Shown here one piece after another: positions 43,085 through 55,380 of a DNA stretch of 64,000 nt. The notes under the pieces were generated by a model. That model did no database searches. It saw nothing but the letters and a program-made list of their open reading frames with translations, and was not told the DNA's origin. Every line of letters begins with the position of its first letter. Position 1 is the first letter of the stretch. The DNA lies in contig JAEPMJ010000001.1 in NCBI GenBank assembly GCA_017644005.1, positions 124,001-188,000 of the forward strand, given 5' to 3'. The translations under genes and the position numbers were made by a program. This DNA is from Rhizobiaceae bacterium. Lineage in GTDB: Bacteria; Pseudomonadota; Alphaproteobacteria; Rhizobiales; Rhizobiaceae.

Positions 43085-44518
43085 TCAGATCATGCCGAGA
43101 TGCTTCCGCGCACGCTCCAGCCCCTCATCCAGCAGAAACGAAGCCTGACCATCGGATTTCGCTTCAGTATAACAGCGCAACTTAGCGGCGTTTCCGGATA
43201 TCCTGTAGTGTACAATACATCCATCCTCACCAATTATCTGCACACCTTCGGTTGTATTTATCTCCTTTACTTGAATTAGGTCATTGAAAATTTCAGAAAC
43301 AATCAAGGCATCGAACTCCAATCTCTTCAAAAACGCCTTGCACATTTGAATATCAATCAACTGAATCCCCCCCGATTTGCGCGGATTAAATTTCAGCGCA
43401 GCTTCCACTTCAGAGAGCGTTCCGCCTGTACCTCTGGACATATTGAGAACCACCAGGATCGGCAGCATCGCATCGCGCGTCGGCAAGGCGGTTAGCCAAC
43501 GGCCAGCTATGAGGGCGTCACTTCCGAGCAGCACTCCGCCATTCGCCTCGAAACCTACTATCGTGGATGCACCGCCTGCGCGCGCGATACCCATTCCCTC
43601 AATGACATAGGGCGATCCTACCCGGGTACGTATGACCTCGGAGAATTTTCGGCAGCGCTCGATTCCAGTATTTGAGGTGACCGGCGTCACCACGCAATCA
43701 GCGCCCAGGGCGGACGCGGTCAAGGCGCCAATCGCATCGCCGCGCAGCACTCTCCCCGTTTCGTCGGCGATCAGCGGCCGGTCGCCGTCGGCATCGGTCG
43801 AGACCACAGCATCAAGCCGGTGTTCGCGCACTGCAGCGCGGCAGATGTCGGCGTCCGCCTCGCTCAAGGCCTCCGTATCGATGGGCACGAATATCCCGCT
43901 GCAGCCAAACGGCACCACTTCGGCGCCCAGATGCGAGAGCACGTCGACAATCAGTTCGCGCGCCACGGACGAATGCTGGTAGACACCGATCCGCATGCCC
44001 TTCAGCGCGTCTGTCCCGAGCATGCCGGCAGCGCGCTCGCGATAATTGCCGAGCGCCGCGCCATGATCGCTCTGGGCGTCGGCGGGAGCGACATTTTCGG
44101 CCAGCTGAACCGCCTTTTCGGCGCTCGCTATGGCCGCCTCGTCGTGCTTGTCGATTTCGCCGTCGGGCCGGTAAAATTTCAGCCCGTTGCGGTCTGCGGG
44201 AATGTGGCTCCCCGTCACCATGATTGCAGGGACACCGAGCTTCATTGCGCGGGCCGCGAGCGCCGGCGTCGGCAACTCGCCGCAATCGACCGGCTGAACT
44301 CCCGCCTCCAGCAAACCTGAAAAACAGAAGCGTGCGATATCCGGGCTGTCGGCGCGCAGGTCGCGCCCGACAAGAAACGGCCGGCCCTTTTCCGCCCTCC
44401 CCTGCGCAATCATGACATGAGCGAACGCGTGCGCGTATGCGGCGGTCGAGCGGCCGTTCAGCAATCGGGACGGGCCGCGCAGCCCGCTGGTTCCAAACTT
44501 GAGGTCACCGTCCTTCAA
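43085..44518 (-). CDS. Phosphomannomutase/phosphoglucomutase-like phosphohexomutase
   Basis: 477 residues. The fold starts LKFGTSGLRGPSRLL (about 6-20), has the phosphoserine loop VTGSHIPADRNGLKF (about 100-114) and the metal loop DADGDRPLIADE (about 238-249). It interconverts hexose 6- and 1-phosphates, probably mannose for ManC next door. Odd: the stretch 43201-43380, encoding about residues 380-439, is only about 39% GC by hand count (70 of 180), far below the rest, although the frame is intact. This suggests that the C-terminal domain came from another source. Start ATG 44518. Confidence 0.88.
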   Translation of the reverse strand: MKDGDLKFGTSGLRGPSRLLNGRSTAAYAHAFAHVMIAQGRAEKGRPFLVGRDLRADSPDIARFCFSGLLEAGVQPVDCGELPTPALAARAMKLGVPAIMVTGSHIPADRNGLKFYRPDGEIDKHDEAAIASAEKAVQLAENVAPADAQSDHGAALGNYRERAAGMLGTDALKGMRIGVYQHSSVARELIVDVLSHLGAEVVPFGCSGIFVPIDTEALSEADADICRAAVREHRLDAVVSTDADGDRPLIADETGRVLRGDAIGALTASALGADCVVTPVTSNTGIERCRKFSEVIRTRVGSPYVIEGMGIARAGGASTIVGFEANGGVLLGSDALIAGRWLTALPTRDAMLPILVVLNMSRGTGGTLSEVEAALKFNPRKSGGIQLIDIQMCKAFLKRLEFDALIVSEIFNDLIQVKEINTTEGVQIIGEDGCIVHYRISGNAAKLRCYTEAKSDGQASFLLDEGLERARKHLGMI

Positions 44519-44604
44519 ATGTGCAACCGATCCTTTTGGTCAGTCCATGGTAACGGTTAGCCACTAGAGTGTTCGCCGATCAAGTGAACAGACGGACCGG
44601 CAAA

Positions 44605-45591
44605 TTGACAACTCTCATTACTGGCGGCGCGGGCTATATCGGCAGCCACATGGTCTGGCGGTTGCTCGATGCGGGCGAAGACGTGGTGGTGGTCGACCGA
44701 CTGAGCACTGGTTTCGAATGGGCGGTCCCCGCCGAGGCGGAGCTCGTTGTCGGTGATATCGCCGATCAGGAGCTCGTCGAGGCCACGATAGAGCGGCGCG
44801 GCGTCGATGCAATCGTCCATTTCGCGGGTTCCATCATCGTGCCGGAATCGGTGTCGGATCCGCTCGGCTACTATCTCAACAACACGGTAAAATCGCGCGC
44901 GCTGATTGAAAGCGCGGTACGCACCGGCGTCGAACACTTCATTTTTTCCTCGACCGCCGCAGTCTATGGCAGCCCCGAGCAGGTGCCGGTGACCGAGGAA
45001 GAAACAACGAAGCCGGAATCGCCCTACGGCACCTCCAAGCTCATGACCGAGCTGATGCTGCGCGACGCCGCGGCCGCTCATCCGCTGCGTTACACCGCGC
45101 TACGATATTTCAATGTCGCCGGCGCCGATCCGCAAGGCCGCACCGGTCAATCGACGAAAGGCGCAACACATCTCATCAAGGTGGCGTCCGAAACCGTCAC
45201 CGGCAAACGCGACCACATGGAGGTGTTCGGTACCGACTATCCGACCCCGGACGGCACCTGCATACGCGATTACATCCATGTCAGCGATCTGGCGGAAGCG
45301 CACTATCTGGCATTGATGCGCCTGCGTGCCGGCGGCGGCAGCATCGTCGCAAACTGCGGTTATGGCCGCGGCTACTCGGTGCTCGAAGTGATCGACGCGG
45401 TGAAGAAGGTGGTCGGCCGCAATTTCGACGTCCGCATCAGCGGCCGCCGAGCAGGAGACGCGGTTTCGATCGTTGCCAATTCGGACCGCGCCAAGCGCGA
45501 ATTTGGTTGGACGCCGGCGCTCGACGATCTGGAAACCATCGTCAGCCACGCTCTTGCATGGGAAGAGGCCCTGGCGCGACGCAACAGCTAG
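44605..45591 (+). CDS. galE: UDP-glucose 4-epimerase
   Basis: About 328 residues. TLITGGAGYIGSHMVWRLL at the start binds NAD; FSSTAAVYGSP and YGTSKLMTELML carry the catalytic Ser and Tyr-x-x-x-Lys; RYFNVAGADP is typical for GalE. It interconverts UDP-Glc/UDP-Gal, and possibly the N-acetyl forms. TTG 44605 gives the usual N-terminus length; GTG 44584 and 44569 are also possible and none has a strong ribosome site. It is divergent from the phosphohexomutase gene and convergent with ppdK. Confidence 0.9.
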   Translation: MTTLITGGAGYIGSHMVWRLLDAGEDVVVVDRLSTGFEWAVPAEAELVVGDIADQELVEATIERRGVDAIVHFAGSIIVPESVSDPLGYYLNNTVKSRALIESAVRTGVEHFIFSSTAAVYGSPEQVPVTEEETTKPESPYGTSKLMTELMLRDAAAAHPLRYTALRYFNVAGADPQGRTGQSTKGATHLIKVASETVTGKRDHMEVFGTDYPTPDGTCIRDYIHVSDLAEAHYLALMRLRAGGGSIVANCGYGRGYSVLEVIDAVKKVVGRNFDVRISGRRAGDAVSIVANSDRAKREFGWTPALDDLETIVSHALAWEEALARRNS

Positions 45592-45603
45592 AAGGTCAGC
45601 ACA

Positions 45604-45620
45604 GCGCTAGGCGCTAGGCG

Positions 45621-45630
<10 letters not shown>
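45604..45630. repeat. Three-copy heptamer tandem repeat at the end of ppdK
   Basis: GCGCTAG occurs three times head to tail at 45604-45610, 45611-45617 and 45618-45624, followed by GCGCC. The third copy contains the stop codon of ppdK (minus strand). The unit also allows a GGCGC-TAG-GCGCC hairpin (about 45616-45628), so it may help end transcription between the convergent galE and ppdK genes. Confidence 0.7.
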
Positions 45631-48290
<2,660 letters not shown>

Positions 48291-48421
48291 ATCAGGTGAA
48301 CCGCCTATCCATTTCGTGCGACCATGGCCGCCAGAGCGATAAGGTTCGCAGTTGCGAAAGGCAAGAACGCAACCGCGAACCGCCACATATCAATCGATTA
48401 GCCCTGCCCGGAGATTTCCTC

Positions 48422-48883
48422 ATGCCAGTCATACGTGCCGGCGATGCGCCTGTAGAGACGGGAGAAGGTTCAAGCCTCAACGACGAATTGGGCACCTATC
48501 GTGCAAGCCTGCTGAGCGATGCTGGGGGGCTGACCCAGTTCGGCGCTTTTATGGAGACCCTGGCCCCCGGCTCGAAATCGTCGCGGAAGCACTGGCATGA
48601 GCGGGAGGACGAGTTCGTGTATGTGCTCGATGGTGAGGTCACGCTGCGCGAGGGCGATAGCGAGACTGTCATGAGGCCGGGCGATGCCGCAACCTTCAAG
48701 GCAGGCATCGAGATCGGCCACTGCCTGGAAAACCGGTCCGGGCGCGAGGTCTCCTATCTGGTGGTGGGCACGCGCTCGGCCGACGATGTTGTTCATTACA
48801 CCGATCGCGATCTGGTGCTGGTCAAGTCGGGCGGGCAGCGGCGATGGACCGACCGCAGCGGCAAGCCCGTCGAACCCGGCTGA
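48422..48883 (+). CDS. Cupin-domain protein
   Basis: 153 residues. A single cupin barrel: motif 1 KHWHEREDEFVYVLDGEVTL (about 60-79) with the metal His-x-His and Glu, and motif 2 MRPGDAATFKAGIEIGHCLEN (about 87). This group is common near core genes of Rhizobiales and has no proven substrate. GGAG lies about 9 bases before ATG 48422. It diverges from ppdK and precedes a VOC-family gene by about 100 bp. Confidence 0.85.
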   Translation: MPVIRAGDAPVETGEGSSLNDELGTYRASLLSDAGGLTQFGAFMETLAPGSKSSRKHWHEREDEFVYVLDGEVTLREGDSETVMRPGDAATFKAGIEIGHCLENRSGREVSYLVVGTRSADDVVHYTDRDLVLVKSGGQRRWTDRSGKPVEPG

Positions 48884-48980
48884 ACCTCCTGCGGACAGTG
48901 CCCAAAAGCTGCATATTGCCTCTTGCCTCTCGCGTCGGTCGTGATTAGAACATATCAGGAACAAAACTTGGAGTTGCGTG

Positions 48981-49325
48981 ATGAGAAAAGACGGCAAGCT
49001 CGACTATCTCGAAATGGCTGCCGGCGCCGGCTCGATTGACAGTGTAAAGGCGTTCTACAGCGCTGCCTTCGGCTGGACATTCACCGATTACGGCCCGTCT
49101 TACTCGGCGTTCGAGGAAGGTCTCGATGGCGGCTTCGACGGAACCACGCCGCCAGGTAGCAAGCCGCTGCCGGTTCTGTTTTCCACAAACCTGGAGAAAT
49201 CGCTAGAGACGGTCACCGGCGCCGGAGGCAAGATCGTCAAGCCGATCTTTTCGTTTCCCGGCGGACGGCGGTTTCACTTCACCGACCCGGCCGGCAATGA
49301 ACTGGCGATCTGGAGCGAGGAATAG
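48981..49325 (+). CDS. VOC-family (glyoxalase-fold) protein
   Basis: 114 residues. KLDYLEMAAG and VKAFYSAAFGWTFTDYG open a vicinal-oxygen-chelate fold; the second half ends FHFTDPAGNELAIWSE, the usual last strand with metal-binding Glu. The first metal ligand, normally His in the opening strand, is not obvious, so it may not be an enzyme. ATG 48981 with GGAG about 10 bases upstream. Function unknown. Confidence 0.82.
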   Translation: MRKDGKLDYLEMAAGAGSIDSVKAFYSAAFGWTFTDYGPSYSAFEEGLDGGFDGTTPPGSKPLPVLFSTNLEKSLETVTGAGGKIVKPIFSFPGGRRFHFTDPAGNELAIWSEE

Positions 49326-49332
49326 CCGGCCA

Positions 49333-49351
49333 CCCTCCCCTAGCGGGAGGG
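49333..49351. terminator. Hairpin between convergent VOC and smc genes
   Basis: A perfect 7-bp stem CCCTCCC / GGGAGGG with a 5-base loop lies in the 36-bp gap between the convergent genes. There is no T-run on either side, so it resembles a terminator hairpin only by structure and place. Confidence 0.45.
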
Positions 49352-49361
49352 ACGCATCGGC

Positions 49362-52300
49362 CTAGCTCGCCTCGCGCAGCTGCTCGGCGGTCTGCAGGTC
49401 GACCGAGACGAGCTGGCTGACGCCCTGTTCGGCCATGGTGACGCCGAACAGTCGGTTCATGCGCGCCATCGTGATGGGGTTATGTGTAATGATGACGAAG
49501 CGCGTCTCCGTCGATGACGCCATTTCGTCCATCAGGTTGCAGAAGCGCTCGACATTGTGGTCGTCGAGCGGTGCGTCCACCTCGTCGAGCACGCAAATCG
49601 GGGCGGGATTGGTGAGGAAGACGGCAAAGATGAGCGCCATCGCCGTCAATGCCTGTTCGCCGCCTGAAAGCAGCGTCATCGTCTGCGGGCGCTTGCCAGG
49701 TGGACGGGCGAGGATTTCGAGCCCCGCTTCAAGCGGGTCTTCGGATTCGATCAACTGGAGCTCGGCCGTGCCGCCACCGAAGAGGTGAGTGAACAGGCGC
49801 TGGAATTGTGCGTTCACTTCGGTGAAGGCAGCCAGCAGCCGTTCGCGGCCTTCGCGGTTCAGGCTCTGTATCGCCTGGCGCAGCTTGCGGATTGCCTCGA
49901 TCACATCCTCCCGCTCCGAAACGATCGTTTCGAAACGTTCGGTCAGTTCCTGCTGCTCGGCCTCGGCGCGAAGATTGACGGCGCCAAGGCGCTCGCGCTC
50001 CACACGCAGACGGTCCAGCCGGCGCTCGAGTTCCGAAATATCGGGAAGCGCTTCACCTTCGGCCAGGCCAGCATGGCGCAGCGCCTCATGCGGGCCGACA
50101 TTCAGGGCCTCGCGAATGCGGTGTTCCGCTTCCTTGCGCCGTTCTTCGGCTGCCGTCAGCTTTTCTTCGGCGCGAACGCGCTGCTCGCGCGAGGACGACA
50201 GTGCCTCCACTGCGGCAATCGCCGTCCGGTCGAGCTCGGCCTGCCGGTTTTCAGCCTCCTGCAGGCGAGACGCAGCGCTGGTGCGCAGCTCCTCGGCCTG
50301 CGAAAGCTGGGACAGCAACGCCCGGCGGCGCGCATCGATCTCGTCGGGAGTGTCGGCCAGCTTCTCCTGTTCGGATGCGGCCTCGGCGCGGCGCTCCGAC
50401 AGCGAGGCAATCTGCCGGTCCGCGTTTTCGGTGCGCGACGTCCAGCTGTCGCGTTCGGTCGAAATCGCGGCGAGCCGCTGCTGGCGCATCTCGGCATCGC
50501 GGGCGAGACCCTGATGTGCAGCGCGGGCTTCGGCGAGAGCGGCACGGTCCTGCGCGACCTCGGCCGACACAGCGTCAAGCCGCTCCTGAAGTTCCGCCAA
50601 CTCGGGCGCTGCTGCCAGGGTTGCTTCGGCGTCGCGGACGGCGGCAACCGCCTCGTCACGCGACTCCACCAGGCGCTGACGCGATTCCTCCAGCGCGGCA
50701 CGGCGGCTTGCGAGCTCACCGGCGGCGCGCTCGGCACGAACCAGTTCGGCACGGGCGTCTTCCAGCGTGCGCTGGGCGGTGCGCTGCGTCTCGCGCGCAA
50801 GCTTTTCCGCTTCGACTGCTTCTTTGACCGATTGCTCGGCCTCGGCCTGCGCCGCCTCGGCGGCACGCAGGTTCAAAGTCGCCTCCCGCACCTCGGCGTC
50901 GAGTTCTGCCAGCCGGTTTTTCTGAGCCAGACGCTGGGCGGCCGCAGTGGGCGCGTCGGCGCTTGCGACAAAGCCGTCCCAGCGCCACAGGGCTCCATCT
51001 CGGGAAACAAGCCGCTGGCCAGGCTTCAGATGCTGCTGAAGCCGCGCGCCTTCTTCGGCATCCACAATGCCGATCTGTGCCAGGCGGCGGGCAAGTTCCG
51101 CCGGCGCTCGCACCAGGTCGCCGAGACTTTGTACCCCTGCAGGCAGGTCGGGATCGTCTGCAGTTCCGATAGCGGCGCCCCAATGGGCCGGCGCGGATCG
51201 GTCAAGCGGTGCGTCAAGATCCTCGCCGAGGGCAGCACCCAGGGCCGCCTCAAATCCCTTGTCGACCGAAATGCGCTCCAGCACGGCAGGAAAGAGCCCG
51301 CCGGAGACCGCGTTGATGATGCGCGAAAGCGTCTGCGCCTCGGTTTCGGCGCTTTGAAGGGCGGCGCGCGCTTCCTGCAGTGCCGGGCGCAAGGCCGCCT
51401 CGGCCTCCCGGCGCTGTGCAACCAGGTTCTCGGCATCAAGCGCCCTGGCCTCAGCGGCAGTCAAAGCGGTTTCAGCAACCTCAACCGCCTCTTTCTTGGC
51501 TGCCGGGTCGGCAAGTTCGGCAATTCGCCTGCCGATCTCGGCCGTTTCCTCTTCCAGTTGCTTCAGCTGACGCTCGTGGCGGTCGCGGCGCTCCATGCCT
51601 TCCTGAAGCGCGCGCTGCAGCTGCGTTCGGCGGGCCGAGACCTCCGCACGTTCGGCGGTCAGTTCGCCAAGGGCCGCTTCGCTCGCCGCAAGCTTCGACT
51701 GTGCGTCCTCATAGGCGGCCTTTGCACGCCGCTCTTCCTCTGCCGCACCGTCATTGGCGGCGCGCAACCCCTGTTCCTCGGTCTGCAGCCGTTCCAATAC
51801 AGACGCATTGTCGGCCAGAAGCTGCTTCTCGCGCGCCATGTCGGAATCGAGCTGCGCGATACGCTTTTCGAGTTCAGCCTGACGATCACGCACGCGCCCC
51901 GCCTCTTCGTCAATCTGACCAAGGGCAATTTTGAGCCGCTGCAAAGCGGCTGCGGCGGCCGCCTCCGCCTCGCGCAGCTCGGGCAGTTTGTTGGCGCCGA
52001 TCGCCTGCTGTTTGGCAGCCTCCATCTGGGCCGATGCCTTTTCGCCCACGGCAGCGGTCGCAGCAGAGAGCGCCGACTGCGCTTCGGCTTCCTGACCGCG
52101 CGCCTGCGACCATTTCAGGTGCAGCAGCGCGGCCTCGGCCTTGCGGATATCGGCGGATAGGTTCTTGAAACGCGACGCCTGCCTGGCCTGGCGCTTCAGG
52201 CTTTCGATCCGAGACTGCAGCTCGCCCACCACGTCGTCGAGGCGCTCGAGGTTCTGTTCGGCCCCGCGCAGCCGCAGCTCCGCCTCATGACGGCGCGAAT

Positions 52301-52820
52301 GCAGGCCCGAAATGCCGGCGGCCTCCTCCAGCAGGGCGCGCCGCGCCTGCGGCTTGGCCTGAATGAGCTCGCCGATACGCCCCTGCCCCACCATTGAGGG
52401 CGAACGCGCGCCGGTCGACTGGTCGGCGAATAGAAGCTGCACATCCTTGGCGCGGGCTTCCTTGCCGTTGATGCGGTAGATAGAGCCCGCCTCGCGCTCG
52501 ATACGCCGCGAAACCTGCACTTCGTCGGCGTCGTTGAAGGCCGACGGCGCCCGGCGGTCTGCATTGTCGAGGAACAGCGTGACCTCGGCTGTGTTGCGCG
52601 CGGGCCGCGTGGCGGAACCGGAAAAAATCACGTCGTCCATGCCGGAGGCGCGCATGTTCTTGTAGGAGTTTTCGCCCATTACCCAACGGAGGGCCTCGAC
52701 AAGGTTCGACTTGCCGCAGCCGTTGGGGCCGACGATGCCGGTCAGACCGCGCTCGATAACGAATTCGGACGGGTCGACGAAAGACTTGAAGCCGAGCAGG
52801 CGCAGACGGTTGAACTTCAT
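49362..52820 (-). CDS. smc: Chromosome segregation ATPase SMC
   Basis: 1152 residues, the usual SMC length. Walker A GPNGCGKSNLVEALRW (about 32-47); two long coiled-coil arms rich in Ala/Glu/Arg (about 165-490 and 640-930); a hinge between (about 500-620, with GLFPAVLERISVDKGFEAAL); C-terminal signature LLSGGEQALTAMALIF and Walker B ICVLDEVDAPLDDHN. SMC dimers with ScpAB fold and separate the replicated chromosome. Start ATG 52820. The dsbA-like gene lies 51 bp upstream on the same strand. Confidence 0.97.
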   Translation of the reverse strand: MKFNRLRLLGFKSFVDPSEFVIERGLTGIVGPNGCGKSNLVEALRWVMGENSYKNMRASGMDDVIFSGSATRPARNTAEVTLFLDNADRRAPSAFNDADEVQVSRRIEREAGSIYRINGKEARAKDVQLLFADQSTGARSPSMVGQGRIGELIQAKPQARRALLEEAAGISGLHSRRHEAELRLRGAEQNLERLDDVVGELQSRIESLKRQARQASRFKNLSADIRKAEAALLHLKWSQARGQEAEAQSALSAATAAVGEKASAQMEAAKQQAIGANKLPELREAEAAAAAALQRLKIALGQIDEEAGRVRDRQAELEKRIAQLDSDMAREKQLLADNASVLERLQTEEQGLRAANDGAAEEERRAKAAYEDAQSKLAASEAALGELTAERAEVSARRTQLQRALQEGMERRDRHERQLKQLEEETAEIGRRIAELADPAAKKEAVEVAETALTAAEARALDAENLVAQRREAEAALRPALQEARAALQSAETEAQTLSRIINAVSGGLFPAVLERISVDKGFEAALGAALGEDLDAPLDRSAPAHWGAAIGTADDPDLPAGVQSLGDLVRAPAELARRLAQIGIVDAEEGARLQQHLKPGQRLVSRDGALWRWDGFVASADAPTAAAQRLAQKNRLAELDAEVREATLNLRAAEAAQAEAEQSVKEAVEAEKLARETQRTAQRTLEDARAELVRAERAAGELASRRAALEESRQRLVESRDEAVAAVRDAEATLAAAPELAELQERLDAVSAEVAQDRAALAEARAAHQGLARDAEMRQQRLAAISTERDSWTSRTENADRQIASLSERRAEAASEQEKLADTPDEIDARRRALLSQLSQAEELRTSAASRLQEAENRQAELDRTAIAAVEALSSSREQRVRAEEKLTAAEERRKEAEHRIREALNVGPHEALRHAGLAEGEALPDISELERRLDRLRVERERLGAVNLRAEAEQQELTERFETIVSEREDVIEAIRKLRQAIQSLNREGRERLLAAFTEVNAQFQRLFTHLFGGGTAELQLIESEDPLEAGLEILARPPGKRPQTMTLLSGGEQALTAMALIFAVFLTNPAPICVLDEVDAPLDDHNVERFCNLMDEMASSTETRFVIITHNPITMARMNRLFGVTMAEQGVSQLVSVDLQTAEQLREAS

Positions 52821-52871
52821 CGCTGGGCCTCCGCAGGCGCGGCAGCCGACGCTCCAGCAGGCAATGCGCCG

Positions 52872-53570
52872 CTAGAGATGGCTTTCGATGATGGCCGACA
52901 TCTGGTCAACCGAGAGCGCCCCCGAATATTTGCCGCCATTGATGAAGAAGGTCGGTGTCGATTCGACCTTGAAATCACTCGCGCCGCGCGCACGCACAGC
53001 CCGGACATCATCCAGAAGCTTCTGGTCCGTCAAGCAAGCCTCGAAGGACTCCTGTGAAAAACCGGCCAGTTTCGAGATCTGGAGCAGCGCCGAGCGCGCA
53101 TCCTGCACCGACGCCCAGTCGCGCTGCTGGCTGAACAGCACATCGACCATCGGGAAATAATTGTCGTTGGAGCACCGGGCCAGCATGAATGCCGCTTCGG
53201 CGCGCGGATCGAACGGGAACTCGCGAAAAATGAGCCGCGCCTTGCCGGTGTCGATATAGCGTTCCTTGATCGCGGGCAGCGTGGCCTCATGGAAGGATGC
53301 GCAATGCGGGCAGGTCATGGAGGCATATTCCACGATCGTGACCGGTGCATCTGCCTCGCCAATCACCTTTTCGGGCAGCGCGCCCTCTTCCAGCAGCTTC
53401 GTCATATCGACGCTGCCCTGCGAGGGCGGTGCTTCGCTGGTGGTAGCCGGCGGCGTCGTCTCCTGAGGCGCTTTCGCTTCCTCACCATTGCACGCCGCGA
53501 GCAACATGGTTGAGGCGGAAAGAGCGGCTAGAGAAACAAGTACGTTTCGACGAGGAAGCACTACAGTCAT
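52872..53570 (-). CDS. DsbA-family thiol:disulfide oxidoreductase lipoprotein
   Basis: 232 residues from ATG 53570. An N-terminal signal with RRNVLVSLAAL and lipobox LLAAC (about 24-28) predicts a lipoprotein, then a Pro/Thr-rich linker. The thioredoxin fold has the active site TCPHC (about 88-92) and the cis-Pro in VESTPTFFINGG. It probably introduces or isomerises disulfides in the periplasm. A DsbA-like gene next to smc is usual in this order. An upstream extension to 53663 is rejected because it would bury the signal peptide. Confidence 0.92.
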   Translation of the reverse strand: MTVVLPRRNVLVSLAALSASTMLLAACNGEEAKAPQETTPPATTSEAPPSQGSVDMTKLLEEGALPEKVIGEADAPVTIVEYASMTCPHCASFHEATLPAIKERYIDTGKARLIFREFPFDPRAEAAFMLARCSNDNYFPMVDVLFSQQRDWASVQDARSALLQISKLAGFSQESFEACLTDQKLLDDVRAVRARGASDFKVESTPTFFINGGKYSGALSVDQMSAIIESHL

Positions 53571-53710
53571 GCGAATCACCTGGCTATACGCGGATTTTGC
53601 GGTTGGAAGAGGCAGAAAAGCGATAGATACCGCCGAATTAAGGCAGCTTCGTCCCCAGGCCAATTACCTAGAGGCAATTTCGCTGATCACGAAAGCGCGA
53701 GGCGATGCGG

Positions 53711-54205
53711 TCAGTTGCCGCTGCCGACGACGCTGCGGCCCAGGCGAGAAAGCGAAGCACGCAGTTCGTCATCCTCGATTTCTGCCGTCAGACCGTCAAT
53801 CCTATCGGCTTCGTCTGGCGTCACCTGGCGCGGAGGAAGGGGGCGCGGCGAAGCCTCGCCAACCGGTTTCTGGACGATGCGCAGCTTGCCTATTGCCGGA
53901 AATCCCAGATAGGCATTCACCCTGCCGATCACTTCGCCTGACTGGTGCTGGAGGTGCAGCGCATTGGCGCCGGAACAGCACACAACCAGCGTCGCGGGCT
54001 TGAAATCGTCCTCATCGCCGTCACGCCGCGGCCAGATCACCCGCTCGGGCCGAGTAACGTCGTACAGCGTCGGCCCGACGATTTCTTCCCAGCTTTGAAC
54101 CAGCCCGACCGATATGCCAGCGCGCTTGCGCAGCACCGGGTCGAGGATCTTGCCAGCCGCTTCGCTGACCTGAACGGGATTGCTGAATTTGCGATTGGCT
54201 GCCAT
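53711..54205 (-). CDS. DUF721 / DciA-like protein
   Basis: 164 residues. The DUF721 domain occupies about residues 12-100: DPVLRKRAGISVGLVQSWEE, then VGPTLYDVTRPERV and LVVCCSGANALHLQHQSGEV. DciA-type proteins help load the replicative helicase DnaB in bacteria that lack DnaC. The C-terminal tail is Pro/Asp-rich, typical for alphaproteobacterial forms. ATG 54205; divergent from mutY with 53 bp between. Confidence 0.85.
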   Translation of the reverse strand: MAANRKFSNPVQVSEAAGKILDPVLRKRAGISVGLVQSWEEIVGPTLYDVTRPERVIWPRRDGDEDDFKPATLVVCCSGANALHLQHQSGEVIGRVNAYLGFPAIGKLRIVQKPVGEASPRPLPPRQVTPDEADRIDGLTAEIEDDELRASLSRLGRSVVGSGN

Positions 54206-54258
54206 GTCGGTGTCCGCACTCGAACCATCTTGTAGCGCAATCCGGCCCACACCGCACC

Positions 54259-55380
54259 ATGCCCTCGCCTGCCCAATCCAAATCCACCACCACTGCCAAG
54301 CTTCTCGCCTGGTACGACCGGCATGCACGCGAGCTGCCCTGGCGCGTTGCGCCGGCCAAACGTGCGGCGGGCGTCACGCCTGACCCTTATTGCGTCTGGC
54401 TGTCTGAAATCATGCTGCAACAAACGACCGTGGAGGCCGTTAAGCCATATTTCCGGAAATTCCTGGAAAGCTGGCCGGATATCGCATCGCTTGCAGCCGC
54501 CGACAGTGACGACGTGATGAAAGCCTGGGCCGGGTTGGGCTATTATTCGCGGGCGCGTAATCTGAAGAAATGCGCCGACACCGTGGCTACCGAGTTCGGC
54601 GGACGCTTCCCCGGTACCTATGACGCGCTGATCAAACTGCCCGGTATCGGCCCATATACCGCCGCCGCAATCGCTGCGATTGCCTTCGACCGGCTGGAAC
54701 CGGTGGTGGACGGCAATGTCGAGCGTGTCATTACCCGTCTCTTCGCTATCGCGACGCCGCTTCCGGCCGCAAAGTCCCAAATCAAGGCGCAGGTCGAAGA
54801 AATGCTCTCCGGCGAACGCCCCGGCGATTTTGCTCAGGCAATGATGGACCTTGGCGCAACCATCTGCACGCCGCGGCGACCGGCTTGCCTCACCTGCCCG
54901 CTGAACCATGAGTGCGCGGCGCTCGAAAGCGGGGATCCGGTATTCTACCCGGTCAAACCGGCCAAGGCGGAGCGCCCTGCCCGGCGCGGCGCGGCATTTG
55001 TGGCGGTACGCGACGACGGCGCAGTGCTACTGCAAAAGCGGCCGGAGCGAGGACTGCTCGGCGGCATGGCCGAAGTACCCACGACGGACTGGACCTCCCG
55101 CAAGGACGGCGAAACCGGCATTAGCGGCGCGCCCTTCGCCGCCAACTGGCAGCGCGCAGGCACGGCCAGCCATGTCTTCACACATTTCACGCTTGAACTT
55201 GCTGTCTACCGCGCCGACGGCATAGAGCGCGAACCGGAGGCCGGCGGCTGGTGGTCGCCGTCCGAAAAGTTGGCTGGAGAAGCACTGCCGACCGTCATGA
55301 AAAAGGTGATCGAAGCCGCTATACCCGGCGCGACTCACACGAAGCGCCGGCAATTGAAGAGCCTGGGTAGAACACAATGA
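54259..55380 (+). CDS. mutY: A/G-specific adenine DNA glycosylase
   Basis: 373 residues. LPWRV, DPYCVWLSEIMLQQTTVEAV (about 37-56) and the helix-hairpin-helix LPGIGPYTAAAIAAIAFD (about 122-139) with catalytic Asp identify MutY. The 4Fe-4S loop is seen as Cys-x6-Cys-x2-Cys-x5-Cys in CTPRRPACLTCPLNHEC. The C-terminal NUDIX-like domain recognises 8-oxoG. It removes adenine mispaired with 8-oxoguanine. Stop overlaps the HAD gene start by 4 bp. Confidence 0.95.
   Translation: MPSPAQSKSTTTAKLLAWYDRHARELPWRVAPAKRAAGVTPDPYCVWLSEIMLQQTTVEAVKPYFRKFLESWPDIASLAAADSDDVMKAWAGLGYYSRARNLKKCADTVATEFGGRFPGTYDALIKLPGIGPYTAAAIAAIAFDRLEPVVDGNVERVITRLFAIATPLPAAKSQIKAQVEEMLSGERPGDFAQAMMDLGATICTPRRPACLTCPLNHECAALESGDPVFYPVKPAKAERPARRGAAFVAVRDDGAVLLQKRPERGLLGGMAEVPTTDWTSRKDGETGISGAPFAANWQRAGTASHVFTHFTLELAVYRADGIEREPEAGGWWSPSEKLAGEALPTVMKKVIEAAIPGATHTKRRQLKSLGRTQ

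Noticed and set aside
49785-52160. A 791-codon open frame on the plus strand opposite smc
   Set aside because: It lies wholly antisense to the well-supported smc gene, is low-complexity (Arg/Leu/Gly-rich) and has no domain; long antisense frames are expected in high-GC coding DNA.
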